Under the pieces are notes generated by a model. That model did not search any database and had not been told where the DNA came from. It saw nothing but the letters and a program-made list of their open reading frames with translations. Shown in pieces: positions 44,401 through 52,147 of a stretch of 53,979 nt of DNA; position 1 is the stretch's first letter; each line of letters opens with the position of its first letter. This DNA comes from Verrucomicrobiia bacterium (GTDB lineage Bacteria; Omnitrophota; Omnitrophia; Omnitrophales; Aquincolibacteriaceae), in NCBI GenBank assembly GCA_035495615.1, contig DATJFP010000065.1, forward strand, positions 1 to 53,979, read 5' to 3'. Position numbers and translations under genes: made by a program.

Positions 44401-47400
44401 AGATCATCATTGCCGGCAACACCGTGACGGGCACGAACCTGTCCACGGTGCTCGCGCAATCCGGCCTCGACCAGAAAGGCGTGACGCCGGCCAGCCTGAA
44501 TTTTCCGGCGGGCCTCGAAAACGCGCACTATTACGCGGCGCTCATCCACACGTCCGAAGGCGACAAGTATTTTGTCGCCTACAGCGGGCAGATCAATCAC
44601 TATGAAACGCGGACTTCGTACACGACCGGTTACGGCGACCACGGTGTGCCCATTTCCATCCCGTATACTTACAGCGCGCTGGTCTCGGTCAATCCCGTGG
44701 GAGGCCTTTATTACGTGCGCCCGGGGCATGAGACTTTGCGCAAGGACGTGGGGCCTCTGGGCAGCATCGGTTTTAATCCCGGCGCGGAGCTCATCGTGCA
44801 GCGCCAGTACGCGAGCAATTTCGTGGCGGATTCCATCCGCCCCGACGGCACGTTTGCCGCGAGCGTGCGGGAAGTGGTGGTGGCGGACAGAACGCTTTCG
44901 AATCCCGAGTTTTTTTATGCGACGCGGTACCAGGGCGGCGCTGCGCCGTACGTTTATGACGTTTACCGCAAGGACGGCACGCTCGTCGCGACGTTCACGA
45001 AAACCATGAACCTCGGTCCGTCTTCGGTCAATGCTGTGGGCGTTCCAGACGTGTCGCCGGACAGCCACTATCTGATCCTGGGCCAGCAAAGCCGTTCGCT
45101 TTACACGGGCCATGACACGAAACGCTTGTATGTCCTTGTCTATGACGCGCAGACCGGCCGGCAGCTGCCGGGATTCACGATCCAGGACGTGGACAATCAG
45201 GCGCTGACGATTCCCTCGGACATCCGTTTTATGCCCGGATCCAGCCGTTACGTGCGCGTGCTTTATCCGACCGGGCAGGCGGATTTCTATGACGTGACCA
45301 GCGGTCAGAAGGTGAATGTGCGTTCCAGCGTGCTGGCGCCGGGGCTGATCAATTATTTCCCGCCGGAAGGCACGGCGTTCCAGATCGACGCGCGGAACGG
45401 ACAGTTCCACCTCCTCGAGCTTCCGGCCATCATCTCGGTCAATACCAACGTGGTCGGCACTTCGTTTGTCCGCCTCGTGAACACGGCGCACGGCGAGCTT
45501 CAGATTTATCACAACAGCCAGCGCTCCAACGACAGCCTTGTCGTTTTCAATGCCCGCACCGGTTACGTGCAGGTGGATTCCGCCCAGGGCTTTCCTTTCG
45601 TGGGAGAAGGCGAAGAAGCGGCCGTGGCGTTCAGCCCGAGCGGCAATCAGATCGCGATCGCCGGCGGCGTCAACCGCGTGTACTTTATTCCTTACAAAGA
45701 ATTCGCGCAGACCGGCACGGTGGATCTCGTCAATCTGCCGCTGAATTCCCAGACCGGCCGGACGCAGCGCGCGGTTAAAATCACGTTCGAATCCGAAACC
45801 GTGGCGATCGTCGAAACCAAAGCCACGATCACGACGCCGCAGGGAGTCGTCACCGGAGAAATGCCGGGAGACAAATTCAAGATCGACCTCGGCACGCATC
45901 CTGCCACGGTCACCCGGATTTCCGGGCTGCCGGCCGGCTACACGCTGGCGCCTTCGAACGCCAACTTCGCGTTCCGCACCGACGTGCTGAACGGCTATCT
46001 GCTGCGCCTGTTTTTGCTGGACGTGCGCACGGGCCAGGAGCAGCAGCTCGCGACCGCGTCCATCGAATCCTACGGCGACCAGGTTTTCAAAGTTCACGAC
46101 GTTTCGCCGCAGGGCGACTTCGCGGCCTTCGGCATCGCGGGCTCGAATGCACGCGTGCAGAAAATCAGCAATGCCGCGCAGGGGATTTCAGTGCCGATCA
46201 CCTACGGCCTCAACACGATTACTTGGACCACGCTTCCGGGCGGCGACCGCGCCGTGGTTCTGGCTAGCCCGAACCCTGCGATCAACAAGACCGTGAATCT
46301 CCGGACGCTTCAAGTTGAGCCGACGCTTCCAGCAGGCTACAGGCTTGCCGCATCAAACCCTAATTATGCGTTTGCCGTGAAGCTCGATGCGACGCAGCTG
46401 AACGCGAATCTCTACCTCATCGACGTGCGCAATCCTACAAATGAGATCCTGGTCGGCGGCGGAAGCCGCGTGCGCCACAGCCCGGGGAAGTACGACATTT
46501 CGCCCGACGGCAGCGTCGTGGTCGCGGCTTTCTATGAAGCCGGCCCGATTCTCGGCCAGCTTTCACAGGTGAACTTTTACCGGCGCTCCGATCTCGAAGC
46601 GGGCAACCGCACGCCGGTTAAAACCATTGGACCGGCCGCGGCCAATTCCATCCGTTTCGAGCCGGGTTTCGCGGTTGTGGAAGCCACGGTGAGGACGGCG
46701 TCCTATCCGAACGAGCCGGCGACGGAATCGAAGACCTTCCGCGTTTCGCTTTCGGATTTCCTCCCGGCGGTCCCGGCGGGATTCACGGTGACGCCGTCGA
46801 ATCCTGCTTACGCGTTCCACGAAGTGCGTGCGGGCGAAACCATTCAGAGGCCCGGAAGCAATGTCCAGCGCATTGTCCTCTTGAACCGGCTGACGTCCGA
46901 GCAAAGTGAGCTTACGGTCGTCGATCATCCGGAACACGTGGACGTAAGCCCGGACGGAAGATTCGCGATCGTATCTTCGTACATTCCGCAGGGCGCGCAG
47001 ACGGCCTTTATAAGGAAGCAGTCCACGATTTTCGTCCGCGATTTGAACGCGAAGACGAACCGGAACATCGATCTTCCGGATGCGAAGCCGGTTCTGGACG
47101 CGCGCTTTTTGCCGGGCTCCAGCAGCTTGATCCGAGTCGTTTACAAAAACGGCGAGGCCGAGCTTTACGACGCGGCCTCGGGGCAGAAAGTCACGCTTCG
47201 GAAAGACGTGCTCGCTCCCGGCCTGGTCAATTATTTTCCGCCGAACCAGGGCAAGGCCTTTCAAGTGGACACCCGCCAGGGGCAGGCCGAGCTCATCGAG
47301 CTTCCTCCCGTGATCGCGGTCCGCACGAACGTGGCCGGAACTTCTTTCGTGGGCCTCGTGCAAACCGCGCATGGAGAACTGCAGGTTTACAATTACGACG

Positions 47401-49481
47401 AACGTTCGAATACGCATGTCGTTGTTTTCAATGCCAGGACGGGTTACGTGCAGCAGGACTATGCCCAGGGCTTCGGCAGCGATTCGCCGGTGGTTTTCAG
47501 CCCGAGCGGCAATCAAATCGTGACCGCCAACAGCATCAACCGCGTTTACCTGATTCCTTACCGGGAATTCGCGCAGACCGGGAGGACGGAAGTGATCAAT
47601 CTCCCGCTGAGCACGAAAACCGGACACCTGCAAAGGGCGGTCGGGTTCACGTTCCAGTCGGAAAAAATAATCGTCGCCTCGACTAGGGCCACGGTCGCCA
47701 CGCCGCAGGGCATTGTGACCGGCGAGATTCCGGGCGACACGTTCAAGATCGATTTGAACACGCGCCCGGCTACTGTGACGATCATGCGTCATGCGCCTCC
47801 GACGCCCGTGACACCGCGGCCGCAGCCCGGACCCGTGCAAGGCCCTGTGCAGCAAGGGCCCAAGACTCCCGTGAAGGCGGAAAAGCCGCGGGAGCAAAAG
47901 CCGGGCGTGAGCCCCTTGTTTTTCCTGCCGCCGAATGCGCTCAATGCCATGACCGCGCCGCACGTGGACGTGAATCCCGTGGTGCTCAACGCGCTTTTCG
48001 GAAATGGTAATCCCACTCTGCCCGCGCAGGCGCTCCCTGTTCCGCAGAAGCAGCCGCTTTCCCCTTACGGTTATTTCGGAGGAGGGGGCGACCTCATTCC
48101 CGACCAGATCATCGAAGGCAATACGCCGCTCGGGCGCGTGCGTATCGAGTATTTCGCGCGTGAAACCCGGGAAGGCCTGCTGCACACCTTCCGTATCACG
48201 GTGACGGACGCGGAAGGCCGGACAACCCAGCTCCAGATCCAAATCCGCACGCCGCAGGGCACGGCGCCGTTCCGGAAGCTGGAAATCCGCGGCACCAAGG
48301 TTTTGGGAGACGGGGAAGAAATCCTCGATTTCGAAAAGAGGCTCAAAGAAAAGGCGGAGAACGAAAGACGAATCGATGAATTGTTCGCCGATCACGACGA
48401 ACTTTCGGATCTCGGCCTGGCGGTCGTGCTGTCCGGCGTTTATCTGGGCGGGACTTCGCCGGTAGCGCCCACCAAAAAAGTGACGCGCATTGTTCCGCCG
48501 CGGAAGTCGGAGCTTCGCATCAGTGCTCCCGCGGCCGTTTCCGAGGACGTGCTGACGCGTTATTTTGCCCGGTATCCGAATACGCTGGACGCCGTCGCGG
48601 AAACCGCGCACGTCGCGGCCGACACAATCGGCTATGCGCATCGCGTGGATGATATAGTTTTCCGCGCGCTGCTGGACAAGATCGTTCCTGCTGTGGCGAA
48701 AGTCGCGCAGATCGATGTGGCCAGCTTCCGTTCGGAAATCGACTCGAGCATTGCTGCCACACAGAAGCTGCTGGCCAACGGCACGCTTGTCCTGGAAGGC
48801 GCGGGCTCGGTAATTCTGACGACGTCAGGCGCGCTGCAGGACCGCAAGCCCTTGCTGCTCGCGGCCATCCCGTTCATGGTGGCGCTTGCCAAGCAGGACA
48901 AAACCGGAACGTACGCGCAGTCGTTCAAGCTCGTGGGCGAAAATGCCCGCGCGTTGAAAGACGCGGTGTACGCGGCGAGTAACAATCTCACTCCCGAAGA
49001 AAAGAACCTGGTGGGCAAGATCGTGGATTTCGCGACGCAGCCGAATACTTCCTTGTCGGATGTGGTCGGCGAGTACATCCACCAGGAAGAAAAGAGCAAC
49101 CGCTCCGTCGCCGTATCGCTGAAAAGCGAAGAAGCGTCGCAGCTTTCCAAGGTGCTCGCAAATATCCTCAAGACGATAGAAAACGCCCAGGAAATGAAAG
49201 TCAGCGGCAACCCGCAGGCCCTCGTCAAGACCGCGGAGGCTTATGTGACGCGCGCGCTGCTGCTCCTCGACCTGGCGTCGAAGCTCAAGATGAGCGCCGA
49301 GCTTTTGAAACAGCAGCCGGACCAGATCGCGGTTTTGATCCGCGAATATTTCGCGCAGAAATTGCCGGACATCCACGTGGACGTGGCAAACGACGGTTCT
49401 TTCGATCTGCCGCTGAATGCCGTGGCCGCGCAGCTCGCGATCTTCAAGGCCGCGCAACGGAAGGTGGATGCCGCCGCATAA
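38430..49481 (+). CDS. Giant secreted protein, 3,683 aa
   Basis: Not recognised as a whole. A signal peptide (LTAVPVLFTFIFSSIVWA, cleavage near A26/A27) precedes an IQDxH domain: IIHIQDAHANLEAQQNI (D86, H88), E116 in FVEGAID, and GGFHARG (496-502), paralogous to the 694-aa protein. Next come a linker (about 690-770) and beta-rich blocks with propeller-like SPDGK/SPSGN strands, including two large duplications. A Pro-rich linker (about 3125-3165) leads into a final, mainly helical domain (about 3370-3683). No transmembrane or anchor segment is visible at the C-terminus. A perfect terminator lies about 120 bp after the stop. Function is unknown; an outer-surface or periplasmic role is inferred. 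Confidence 0.85.
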   Translation: MRYPLWKKLTAVPVLFTFIFSSIVWAAPAEFNLAGPVHASVQDGVLLPSLAQTLDIPATYGDIKERFLAESSRPQTASGMIIHIQDAHANLEAQQNILQIIRHVTAHHGVGLIFVEGAIDRLDADRLRYFKEESWNQEMAGLLAKEGVLGGAELFLLENTASKKGTVAGYGVERADLYVKNLQAYRAVYAEKEFTDKAMERMKSEILTQSSKVFNKELKAFFREWLFYQDVPSELMRHMNVLSQDALKYLSLDLNDARQQADWPQLVRFSKFKTLEAETDAAAALAERDLLADWAAQHGVPEKYTAELRNWKPGQALEGGTFSDLRMFLEAFHDAAAPKGFSFKDYPRLAKAMGASVLRSEIRAEELMEEIKKLSDSILDKLARTPEEGALIARYKDYLLLEKLFSLELVDEEYETLQTRRETVKAALARPEENEKAAADETSHRAYEPRVPSLAQLFDQAMAFYKLAQQREEVIYGNMIRKMRETGKTNAILITGGFHARGLHKIFENQGLSYVEVTPAISEITENKNYSDIMLMKGDPFTRRSYVNTPRMADTGLGTNLPDYALSLQQNHVLPVLGTVVARHVAQGTELGKILKSLGRSHALAGQGLAIADNGLVLLNGKPLQINGRTAVLTAQGLKSEEGRAELRASEFPRSVALNVQYLEERRLLNGAPADEDHVVMPEPQYQPALVGAANPGAPVQSGTTVVGYQHSIYLPGTESFLPGGIATGQSRTYGTAPTGPVSSGASVMPMSSPSGSIASPDGKKSIALEGSSLVVQDLQDASKTIRYDAPFLLKVSGIQSYAFSSDNNWIVIADGQRMVYAFHLNNPNLLNSPQGSVRGFQIPGLDPAFLSGMQRNPEGYNVKILGRSLDHPNIFNAELINGETYQLYLDDHEFRQESGPVVTLARENVPGAQITALPDTYTVRAFNGSTITSRTDHGVTFHYDTTHQSATGIGITFDQPADLSQMGFLKIGIEGVASQIMLTIRTYDAQTGGTIGALYLADVQNIPGKGAVVDLSKLASQGRGVDLRHVGEINFTLGIAHAGGGEIPATGEVTINFAPFSQATLADVNLLSPQQSVLTDIGLIDSGDAPHTTRVPGDKVRVPVKGPAFDFGGFTYGFPLSRAEIERRGNLVFTLEAEGETGNLFMEFQSSDRKVVRVAVALTLADGRKVFSISAQQLASLPDLNYVQVVAESKNSVPLNGAVTIGLRPEGLEIFGPSALTAQDLTDFQFTGQVVSLGNSEDSRTTFNLAAKTVSVHVNTGPAGALNGFAGGGATSLRPQVVGDQVVLAIASTAGTVLDVEFNDFSTGQQRSVKFEVQGVETGLTVYAFPRAAFTRAGIQPENVSNVIAIASVNHAGPQEGDIMMKLAPLSVPAGWTAAASNGNYAFHLESNRLPSGVTEEKLSLMDLRTGAVQILAQAQTPSGGRIGSVYDVSPESFPGFPVVVYETGGPRTDSGHFFTVHVQRIDNAAQYQETYSRVQQAEPVLQSVRFENNIVTLTTRNRFPSGTVTQDLDAFEVGAGSILRSGRPLTTILTAGTGLLVDQDTPIVLQPEHLGSESGRLFQVYVYDASQGQVNMPTKRVLGLGGDSSGAYTLLDGYTTPSGKQIISIGVDGSTANRSVIEEQTTFKVLNLPGAVISVQYNGNLGTYRVRNNDGTEQTVAVNFDTMTIVPTFADVNLLTPQESVLTGIGLIDSGDRPNTTRVPGDKVRVPVRGNTFDFGGFTYVQPLSRAEIDRRGNLVFTLEAEGEIGNVFVEFQSSDRKVVKIPVTIAPADGRKVFTVSAQQLAALPNLNYVQVVAESKGAALNGAVTIGLRPEGLEIFGPSAALATRDVTDFRFTGQTVSLGTSEDSRIVSIDTTGKAVTVHVDTGSAGTLSGFAGGGATALRPQVVGDQVVLALSSTAGTILDIEFNDFTSGLQRSVKFEVQSVGTGLTVYAFPRAAFTRAGIQPENVSNVIAIASVNHPGPQSGDISLRLAPVENPSVIVDREIIIAGNTVTGTNLSTVLAQSGLDQKGVTPASLNFPAGLENAHYYAALIHTSEGDKYFVAYSGQINHYETRTSYTTGYGDHGVPISIPYTYSALVSVNPVGGLYYVRPGHETLRKDVGPLGSIGFNPGAELIVQRQYASNFVADSIRPDGTFAASVREVVVADRTLSNPEFFYATRYQGGAAPYVYDVYRKDGTLVATFTKTMNLGPSSVNAVGVPDVSPDSHYLILGQQSRSLYTGHDTKRLYVLVYDAQTGRQLPGFTIQDVDNQALTIPSDIRFMPGSSRYVRVLYPTGQADFYDVTSGQKVNVRSSVLAPGLINYFPPEGTAFQIDARNGQFHLLELPAIISVNTNVVGTSFVRLVNTAHGELQIYHNSQRSNDSLVVFNARTGYVQVDSAQGFPFVGEGEEAAVAFSPSGNQIAIAGGVNRVYFIPYKEFAQTGTVDLVNLPLNSQTGRTQRAVKITFESETVAIVETKATITTPQGVVTGEMPGDKFKIDLGTHPATVTRISGLPAGYTLAPSNANFAFRTDVLNGYLLRLFLLDVRTGQEQQLATASIESYGDQVFKVHDVSPQGDFAAFGIAGSNARVQKISNAAQGISVPITYGLNTITWTTLPGGDRAVVLASPNPAINKTVNLRTLQVEPTLPAGYRLAASNPNYAFAVKLDATQLNANLYLIDVRNPTNEILVGGGSRVRHSPGKYDISPDGSVVVAAFYEAGPILGQLSQVNFYRRSDLEAGNRTPVKTIGPAAANSIRFEPGFAVVEATVRTASYPNEPATESKTFRVSLSDFLPAVPAGFTVTPSNPAYAFHEVRAGETIQRPGSNVQRIVLLNRLTSEQSELTVVDHPEHVDVSPDGRFAIVSSYIPQGAQTAFIRKQSTIFVRDLNAKTNRNIDLPDAKPVLDARFLPGSSSLIRVVYKNGEAELYDAASGQKVTLRKDVLAPGLVNYFPPNQGKAFQVDTRQGQAELIELPPVIAVRTNVAGTSFVGLVQTAHGELQVYNYDERSNTHVVVFNARTGYVQQDYAQGFGSDSPVVFSPSGNQIVTANSINRVYLIPYREFAQTGRTEVINLPLSTKTGHLQRAVGFTFQSEKIIVASTRATVATPQGIVTGEIPGDTFKIDLNTRPATVTIMRHAPPTPVTPRPQPGPVQGPVQQGPKTPVKAEKPREQKPGVSPLFFLPPNALNAMTAPHVDVNPVVLNALFGNGNPTLPAQALPVPQKQPLSPYGYFGGGGDLIPDQIIEGNTPLGRVRIEYFARETREGLLHTFRITVTDAEGRTTQLQIQIRTPQGTAPFRKLEIRGTKVLGDGEEILDFEKRLKEKAENERRIDELFADHDELSDLGLAVVLSGVYLGGTSPVAPTKKVTRIVPPRKSELRISAPAAVSEDVLTRYFARYPNTLDAVAETAHVAADTIGYAHRVDDIVFRALLDKIVPAVAKVAQIDVASFRSEIDSSIAATQKLLANGTLVLEGAGSVILTTSGALQDRKPLLLAAIPFMVALAKQDKTGTYAQSFKLVGENARALKDAVYAASNNLTPEEKNLVGKIVDFATQPNTSLSDVVGEYIHQEEKSNRSVAVSLKSEEASQLSKVLANILKTIENAQEMKVSGNPQALVKTAEAYVTRALLLLDLASKLKMSAELLKQQPDQIAVLIREYFAQKLPDIHVDVANDGSFDLPLNAVAAQLAIFKAAQRKVDAAA
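41628..42521 (+). repeat. Giant protein, internal repeat A, copy 1 (aa 1067-1364)
   Basis: 298 residues beginning ADVNLLSPQQSVLTDIGLID and ending GPQEGDI are repeated almost unchanged at aa 1676-1974. Shared runs include RVPGDKVRVPV, RRGNLVFTLEAEGE, GLRPEGLEIFGPSA and VYAFPRAAFTRAGIQPENVS. The content is mostly beta strand. Confidence 0.9.
43455..44351 (+). repeat. Giant protein, internal repeat A, copy 2 (aa 1676-1974)
   Basis: Second copy of the 298-residue block, with one extra residue; it differs from copy 1 mainly by conservative changes. Codon use has drifted more than the protein, so the duplication is not very recent or selection has kept the protein constant. Confidence 0.9.
45222..45920 (+). 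repeat. Giant protein, internal repeat B, copy 1 (aa 2265-2497)
   Basis: About 230 residues from IRFMPGSSRYVRVLY, including VLAPGLINYFPP, VFNARTGYVQ, FSPSGNQIAIAGG and TTPQGVVTGEMPGD, recur at aa 2891-3119. SPSG-type strands suggest a beta-propeller or similar. Confidence 0.85.
47100..47786 (+). repeat. Giant protein, internal repeat B, copy 2 (aa 2891-3119)
   Basis: Second copy of block B (ARFLPGSSSLIRVVYKNG, VLAPGLVNYFPP, VFNARTGYVQ, FSPSGNQIV, TPQGIVTGEIPGD). It is more diverged than repeat A and leads into the Pro-rich linker. Confidence 0.85.
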
Positions 49482-49503
49482 GACGGCGGTTTCTCCGTCC
49501 GCC

Positions 49504-49545
49504 GCTTATGCGGTACTCGGCTATCAAGCCGAGTGCGGCATAAGC
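49504..49545. repeat. Imperfect inverted repeat after the giant gene
   Basis: An 18-nt arm GCTTATGCGGTACTCGGC faces a near-complementary arm across a 6-nt loop, with two non-Watson-Crick positions. It has no T tract, so it is more likely a repeat element or a 3' mRNA-stability hairpin than a terminator. Confidence 0.5.
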
Positions 49546-49600
49546 TGGAGAAAAAAACTTTGTTCTTTGGAAGAAACGCTGGCTTTTCCAAGGGACGGCA

Positions 49601-49635
49601 ACAAAAGAGGCGCCTTTTACGGGCGCCTCTTTTGT
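49601..49635. terminator. Bidirectional terminator of the giant gene and the M24 peptidase
   Basis: A perfect 14-bp stem (49601-49614 with 49622-49635), 7-nt loop, flanked by A and T runs. It lies between the converging giant gene and M24 peptidase gene and can end both. Confidence 0.9.
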
Positions 49636-49640
49636 TTCAT

Positions 49641-49666
49641 GGGGACAGGTCCTTGGACCTGTCCCC
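49641..49666. repeat. Perfect REP-like palindrome
   Basis: GGGGACAGGTCC and its exact complement are separated by TT. A related partial motif occurs at 4359-4374. Extragenic palindromes of this kind are often dispersed REP elements. Confidence 0.5.
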
Positions 49667-49671
49667 TGGAC

Positions 49672-50811
49672 CTAGCGGATCTCGAGGAATCTTGCGGCTT
49701 TGGTGAGATTGCGGCAGCCGGTTTTGGTGACGACGACCACGTCTTCGAGGCGCACGCCGCCGAGGCCTTCATAATAAAGGCCGGGCTCCACGGTGACCAC
49801 GTGGCCGGCTTTCAGGATGTCTTTCACGCCGCCGACGCGCGGCAGCTCGTGGATGTCCAGGCCCAGGCCGTGGCCCGTGCCGTGGAAAAAGCCCTGCATG
49901 CGTCCGTTGATGAGACCGGTCTTGAAGCCCTGCGCTTCGAAGGACGCGTGGATTTTCGCGTGCACCTGGCTCGCGTCCACGCCTTCGCGGATCATGCGGA
50001 AGCCGATCTCCTGGCCTTCGTGTACGGCCGCGTACATTTTTTTGAGCTTGGGGGAGGCCTTGCCTTTGACGACCGTGCGCGTGAAGTCCGCGTAATAACG
50101 GCTGCCCGAATCACGCGGGAAGATGTCCATGATGATGGACTGGTTCGCATAAATGGGCCCGGTGCCGCGGTCATGCGGGTCCACGGCGTGTTTGCCGCAG
50201 GAGATGATCGTGTTTTCCGCGATGCAGTCGTTTTCCATCAGGCTTACGTTGACGACCTTTTTCAGGAACTCGGAAGTGACGAGCGTGCCGCGGTAATAAA
50301 CTTTGCCTTTTTTGATCACGGATTTTTTCAGGACGTCGACGGCGGCGGCAAAAGCTTTTTCCACCTGGCGGATCGCCTTCTCGATGGCTTTGACTTCCGC
50401 GGCGGACTTCACCACGCGCTCGGGAAAAAACGGATCCGGCTGCCTTTCGAGTTTGAAGCCTCTCTCGCGCAGAGGGTCGGCGTATTCCAGCGCGAAGTTG
50501 CCGGGCACAGCCACGTCGCGCACCTTTTTTCTTTCCAGGAAGTCCGTGACCAGGTCCACGTAACCGGGCCGCTTGCCCGTCCGTTCCTTGTATTCCCGGG
50601 CCAGGACAGAAGTGGAGATGACCTCGTGGACATTGGCCTGCTTGCGCGCGCGGTCCACTTCGAGGTCGTTCATGAGCAGGTATTTCTTGCCCTTGATCTG
50701 CAGGAAGATGAAAGGGTCCGGGGCAATGAACTGCGTGGCGTAATAAAGATTCGCGTCGTATTCGCTCGCCGCGATCATGAGAATATTTCGATTGTCCGTC
50801 TGCTTTTTCAT
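49672..50811 (-). CDS. M24-family metallopeptidase (Xaa-Pro aminopeptidase-like)
   Basis: A 379-aa pita-bread peptidase. The five metal ligands are visible: D in IMDIFP, D in YADFTRTV, H in FFHGTGHGLGLDIHE, E in VEPGLYY and E in GGVRLEDVVVV. The N-terminal domain (1-140) is of the creatinase/prolidase type. It should remove N-terminal residues next to proline or cleave Xaa-Pro dipeptides; the substrate is uncertain. The start is ATG 50811, with GAGGAA 7 nt upstream; an in-frame ATG nine residues earlier (50838) lacks one. It runs against the giant gene. Confidence 0.9.
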   Translation of the reverse strand: MKKQTDNRNILMIAASEYDANLYYATQFIAPDPFIFLQIKGKKYLLMNDLEVDRARKQANVHEVISTSVLAREYKERTGKRPGYVDLVTDFLERKKVRDVAVPGNFALEYADPLRERGFKLERQPDPFFPERVVKSAAEVKAIEKAIRQVEKAFAAAVDVLKKSVIKKGKVYYRGTLVTSEFLKKVVNVSLMENDCIAENTIISCGKHAVDPHDRGTGPIYANQSIIMDIFPRDSGSRYYADFTRTVVKGKASPKLKKMYAAVHEGQEIGFRMIREGVDASQVHAKIHASFEAQGFKTGLINGRMQGFFHGTGHGLGLDIHELPRVGGVKDILKAGHVVTVEPGLYYEGLGGVRLEDVVVVTKTGCRNLTKAARFLEIR

Positions 50812-50905
50812 TGCGGGTTCCTCAAGTTTAAGTATCATTGTAGAGGTTTTGCCGGAACCGGAACAAGTTTTTTATCGGTATCTTTATCTTTTGATTGAGG
50901 AGCGC

Positions 50906-51211
50906 ATGGGCAAGTTCGTCAAAGTGGCCAAGAAAAGCGAAATCCCGACCGACCGCGGGCTTTGCGTCGAGGCGGGCGGGCGCGAGATCGCGCTTTTCAA
51001 AATAAATGACAAGGTGTATGCCATCGACCACATCTGCCCCCATGCCGGCGGCCCGCTTGCCGAAGGCGCGGTGCACGGCGAACAGGTCATGTGCCCCTGG
51101 CACGGCTGGGAATTCAACATCAAGAACGGCCAGTGCGGCTTCAATTCTGCGCTGAAGCAGGACGTTTTTAAGGTGAAAGAAGACGGCGACGACGTGTACG
51201 TCGAAGCCTGA
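50906..51211 (+). CDS. Rieske [2Fe-2S] protein
   Basis: A 101-aa soluble Rieske-type ferredoxin. CPHAGG supplies one Cys-His pair and CPWHGWEF the other, spaced as in NirD-like or dioxygenase ferredoxins. There is no membrane anchor, so it is a cytoplasmic electron carrier or a small subunit of an oxidoreductase; no partner gene is adjacent. ATG 50906 has GAGGAG just upstream. It is divergent from the M24 gene, with 94 bp between. Confidence 0.9.
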   Translation: MGKFVKVAKKSEIPTDRGLCVEAGGREIALFKINDKVYAIDHICPHAGGPLAEGAVHGEQVMCPWHGWEFNIKNGQCGFNSALKQDVFKVKEDGDDVYVEA

Positions 51212-51268
51212 GCGCCTCTTCGGGCCGTGCGCTTCGCCTTGTCCCGCTTGAGTTTCCAGAATTTCACG

Positions 51269-51297
51269 TTGACGCTCCCGTAGAAAAACGATAAACT
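51269..51297 (+). promoter_or_regulatory. Promoter of the transketolase pair
   Basis: -35 TTGACG (51269-51274), 17-bp spacer, -10 TAAACT (51292-51297). The ATG follows only 10 bases later, leaving a leader of a few bases at most. Confidence 0.65.
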
Positions 51298-51307
51298 CCT
51301 CAATCTC

Positions 51308-52147
51308 ATGCCCACTCAGACAAAAACCGTGAAAACACCCTCGATCGAAGAACTCAAGGCCAAGGCCAAACAAATCCGCAGGGACATCGTCCACATGACG
51401 GCGGTGGCCGGTTCCGGCCATCCCGGCGGTTCCTTGTCCGCGACGGAAATCCTTACGGCGCTTTACTTTGCGGTGATGAAGCACGACCCGAAAAGCCCCA
51501 AATGGGCCGACCGGGACCGCTTCATTCTGAGCAAGGGCCATGCTTCTCCGCTTCTTTATTCCGTGCTTGCCGAGGCCGGCTATTTCGACCGCGATCTTCT
51601 GCCGACTTTCCGCAAATTGAACAGCCCGCTGCAGGGACACCCGGACCGCCGGCGCCTTGCGGGCGTGGAAGCATCCACGGGTTCGCTCGGCCAGGGGCTT
51701 TCCATCGGCATCGGACACGCGCTCGCGCGGCGCCTCGACCAGAAATCTTTTTATACCTACGTGGTCGTCTCGGACGGCGAATCCAACGAAGGTCAGATCT
51801 GGGAAGCCGCGGCCATGGCCGCCCACCACAAGGTGGACCACCTGATTACGTTTTTGGACTACAACAAATTCCAGCTCGACGACGCCACGCACGTGATCTG
51901 TAACATGGAGCCCATGGGCGCGAAGTGGGCGAGCTTCGGCTGGAACGTGCAGGAAATCGACGGCCATGACCTCGGCCAGATCCTCGCGGCGGTGGAAAAA
52001 GCCAAGCAGGTGAAGAACCAGCCGGCCATCATCGTCTGTCATACCGTGAAGGGCAAAGGCATTTCCTTCATGGAGAACAACAATCATTTCCACGGCGTTT
52101 CTCCGACGAAAGAAGAAATGGAAAAAGCCCTGAAGGAGCTCAGCTGA
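51308..52147 (+). CDS. Transketolase, N-terminal subunit
   Basis: A 279-aa protein carrying the thiamine-diphosphate-binding half of transketolase. GSGHPGGSLSATEILTALYF, FILSKGHASPLLY, ASTGSLGQGLSIGIGHALA and the GDGESNEGQIWEAA-type SDGESNEGQ motif for the diphosphate and Mg are present. Transketolase moves two-carbon units in the pentose phosphate pathway. The subunit is split from its partner, a form widespread in archaea and many bacteria. No Shine-Dalgarno is visible. Confidence 0.95.
   Translation: MPTQTKTVKTPSIEELKAKAKQIRRDIVHMTAVAGSGHPGGSLSATEILTALYFAVMKHDPKSPKWADRDRFILSKGHASPLLYSVLAEAGYFDRDLLPTFRKLNSPLQGHPDRRRLAGVEASTGSLGQGLSIGIGHALARRLDQKSFYTYVVVSDGESNEGQIWEAAAMAAHHKVDHLITFLDYNKFQLDDATHVICNMEPMGAKWASFGWNVQEIDGHDLGQILAAVEKAKQVKNQPAIIVCHTVKGKGISFMENNNHFHGVSPTKEEMEKALKELS

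Noticed and set aside
49504-49545. Second terminator of the giant gene
   Set aside because: The stem is imperfect and lacks a T run; the one at 49601-49635 is clearly better.
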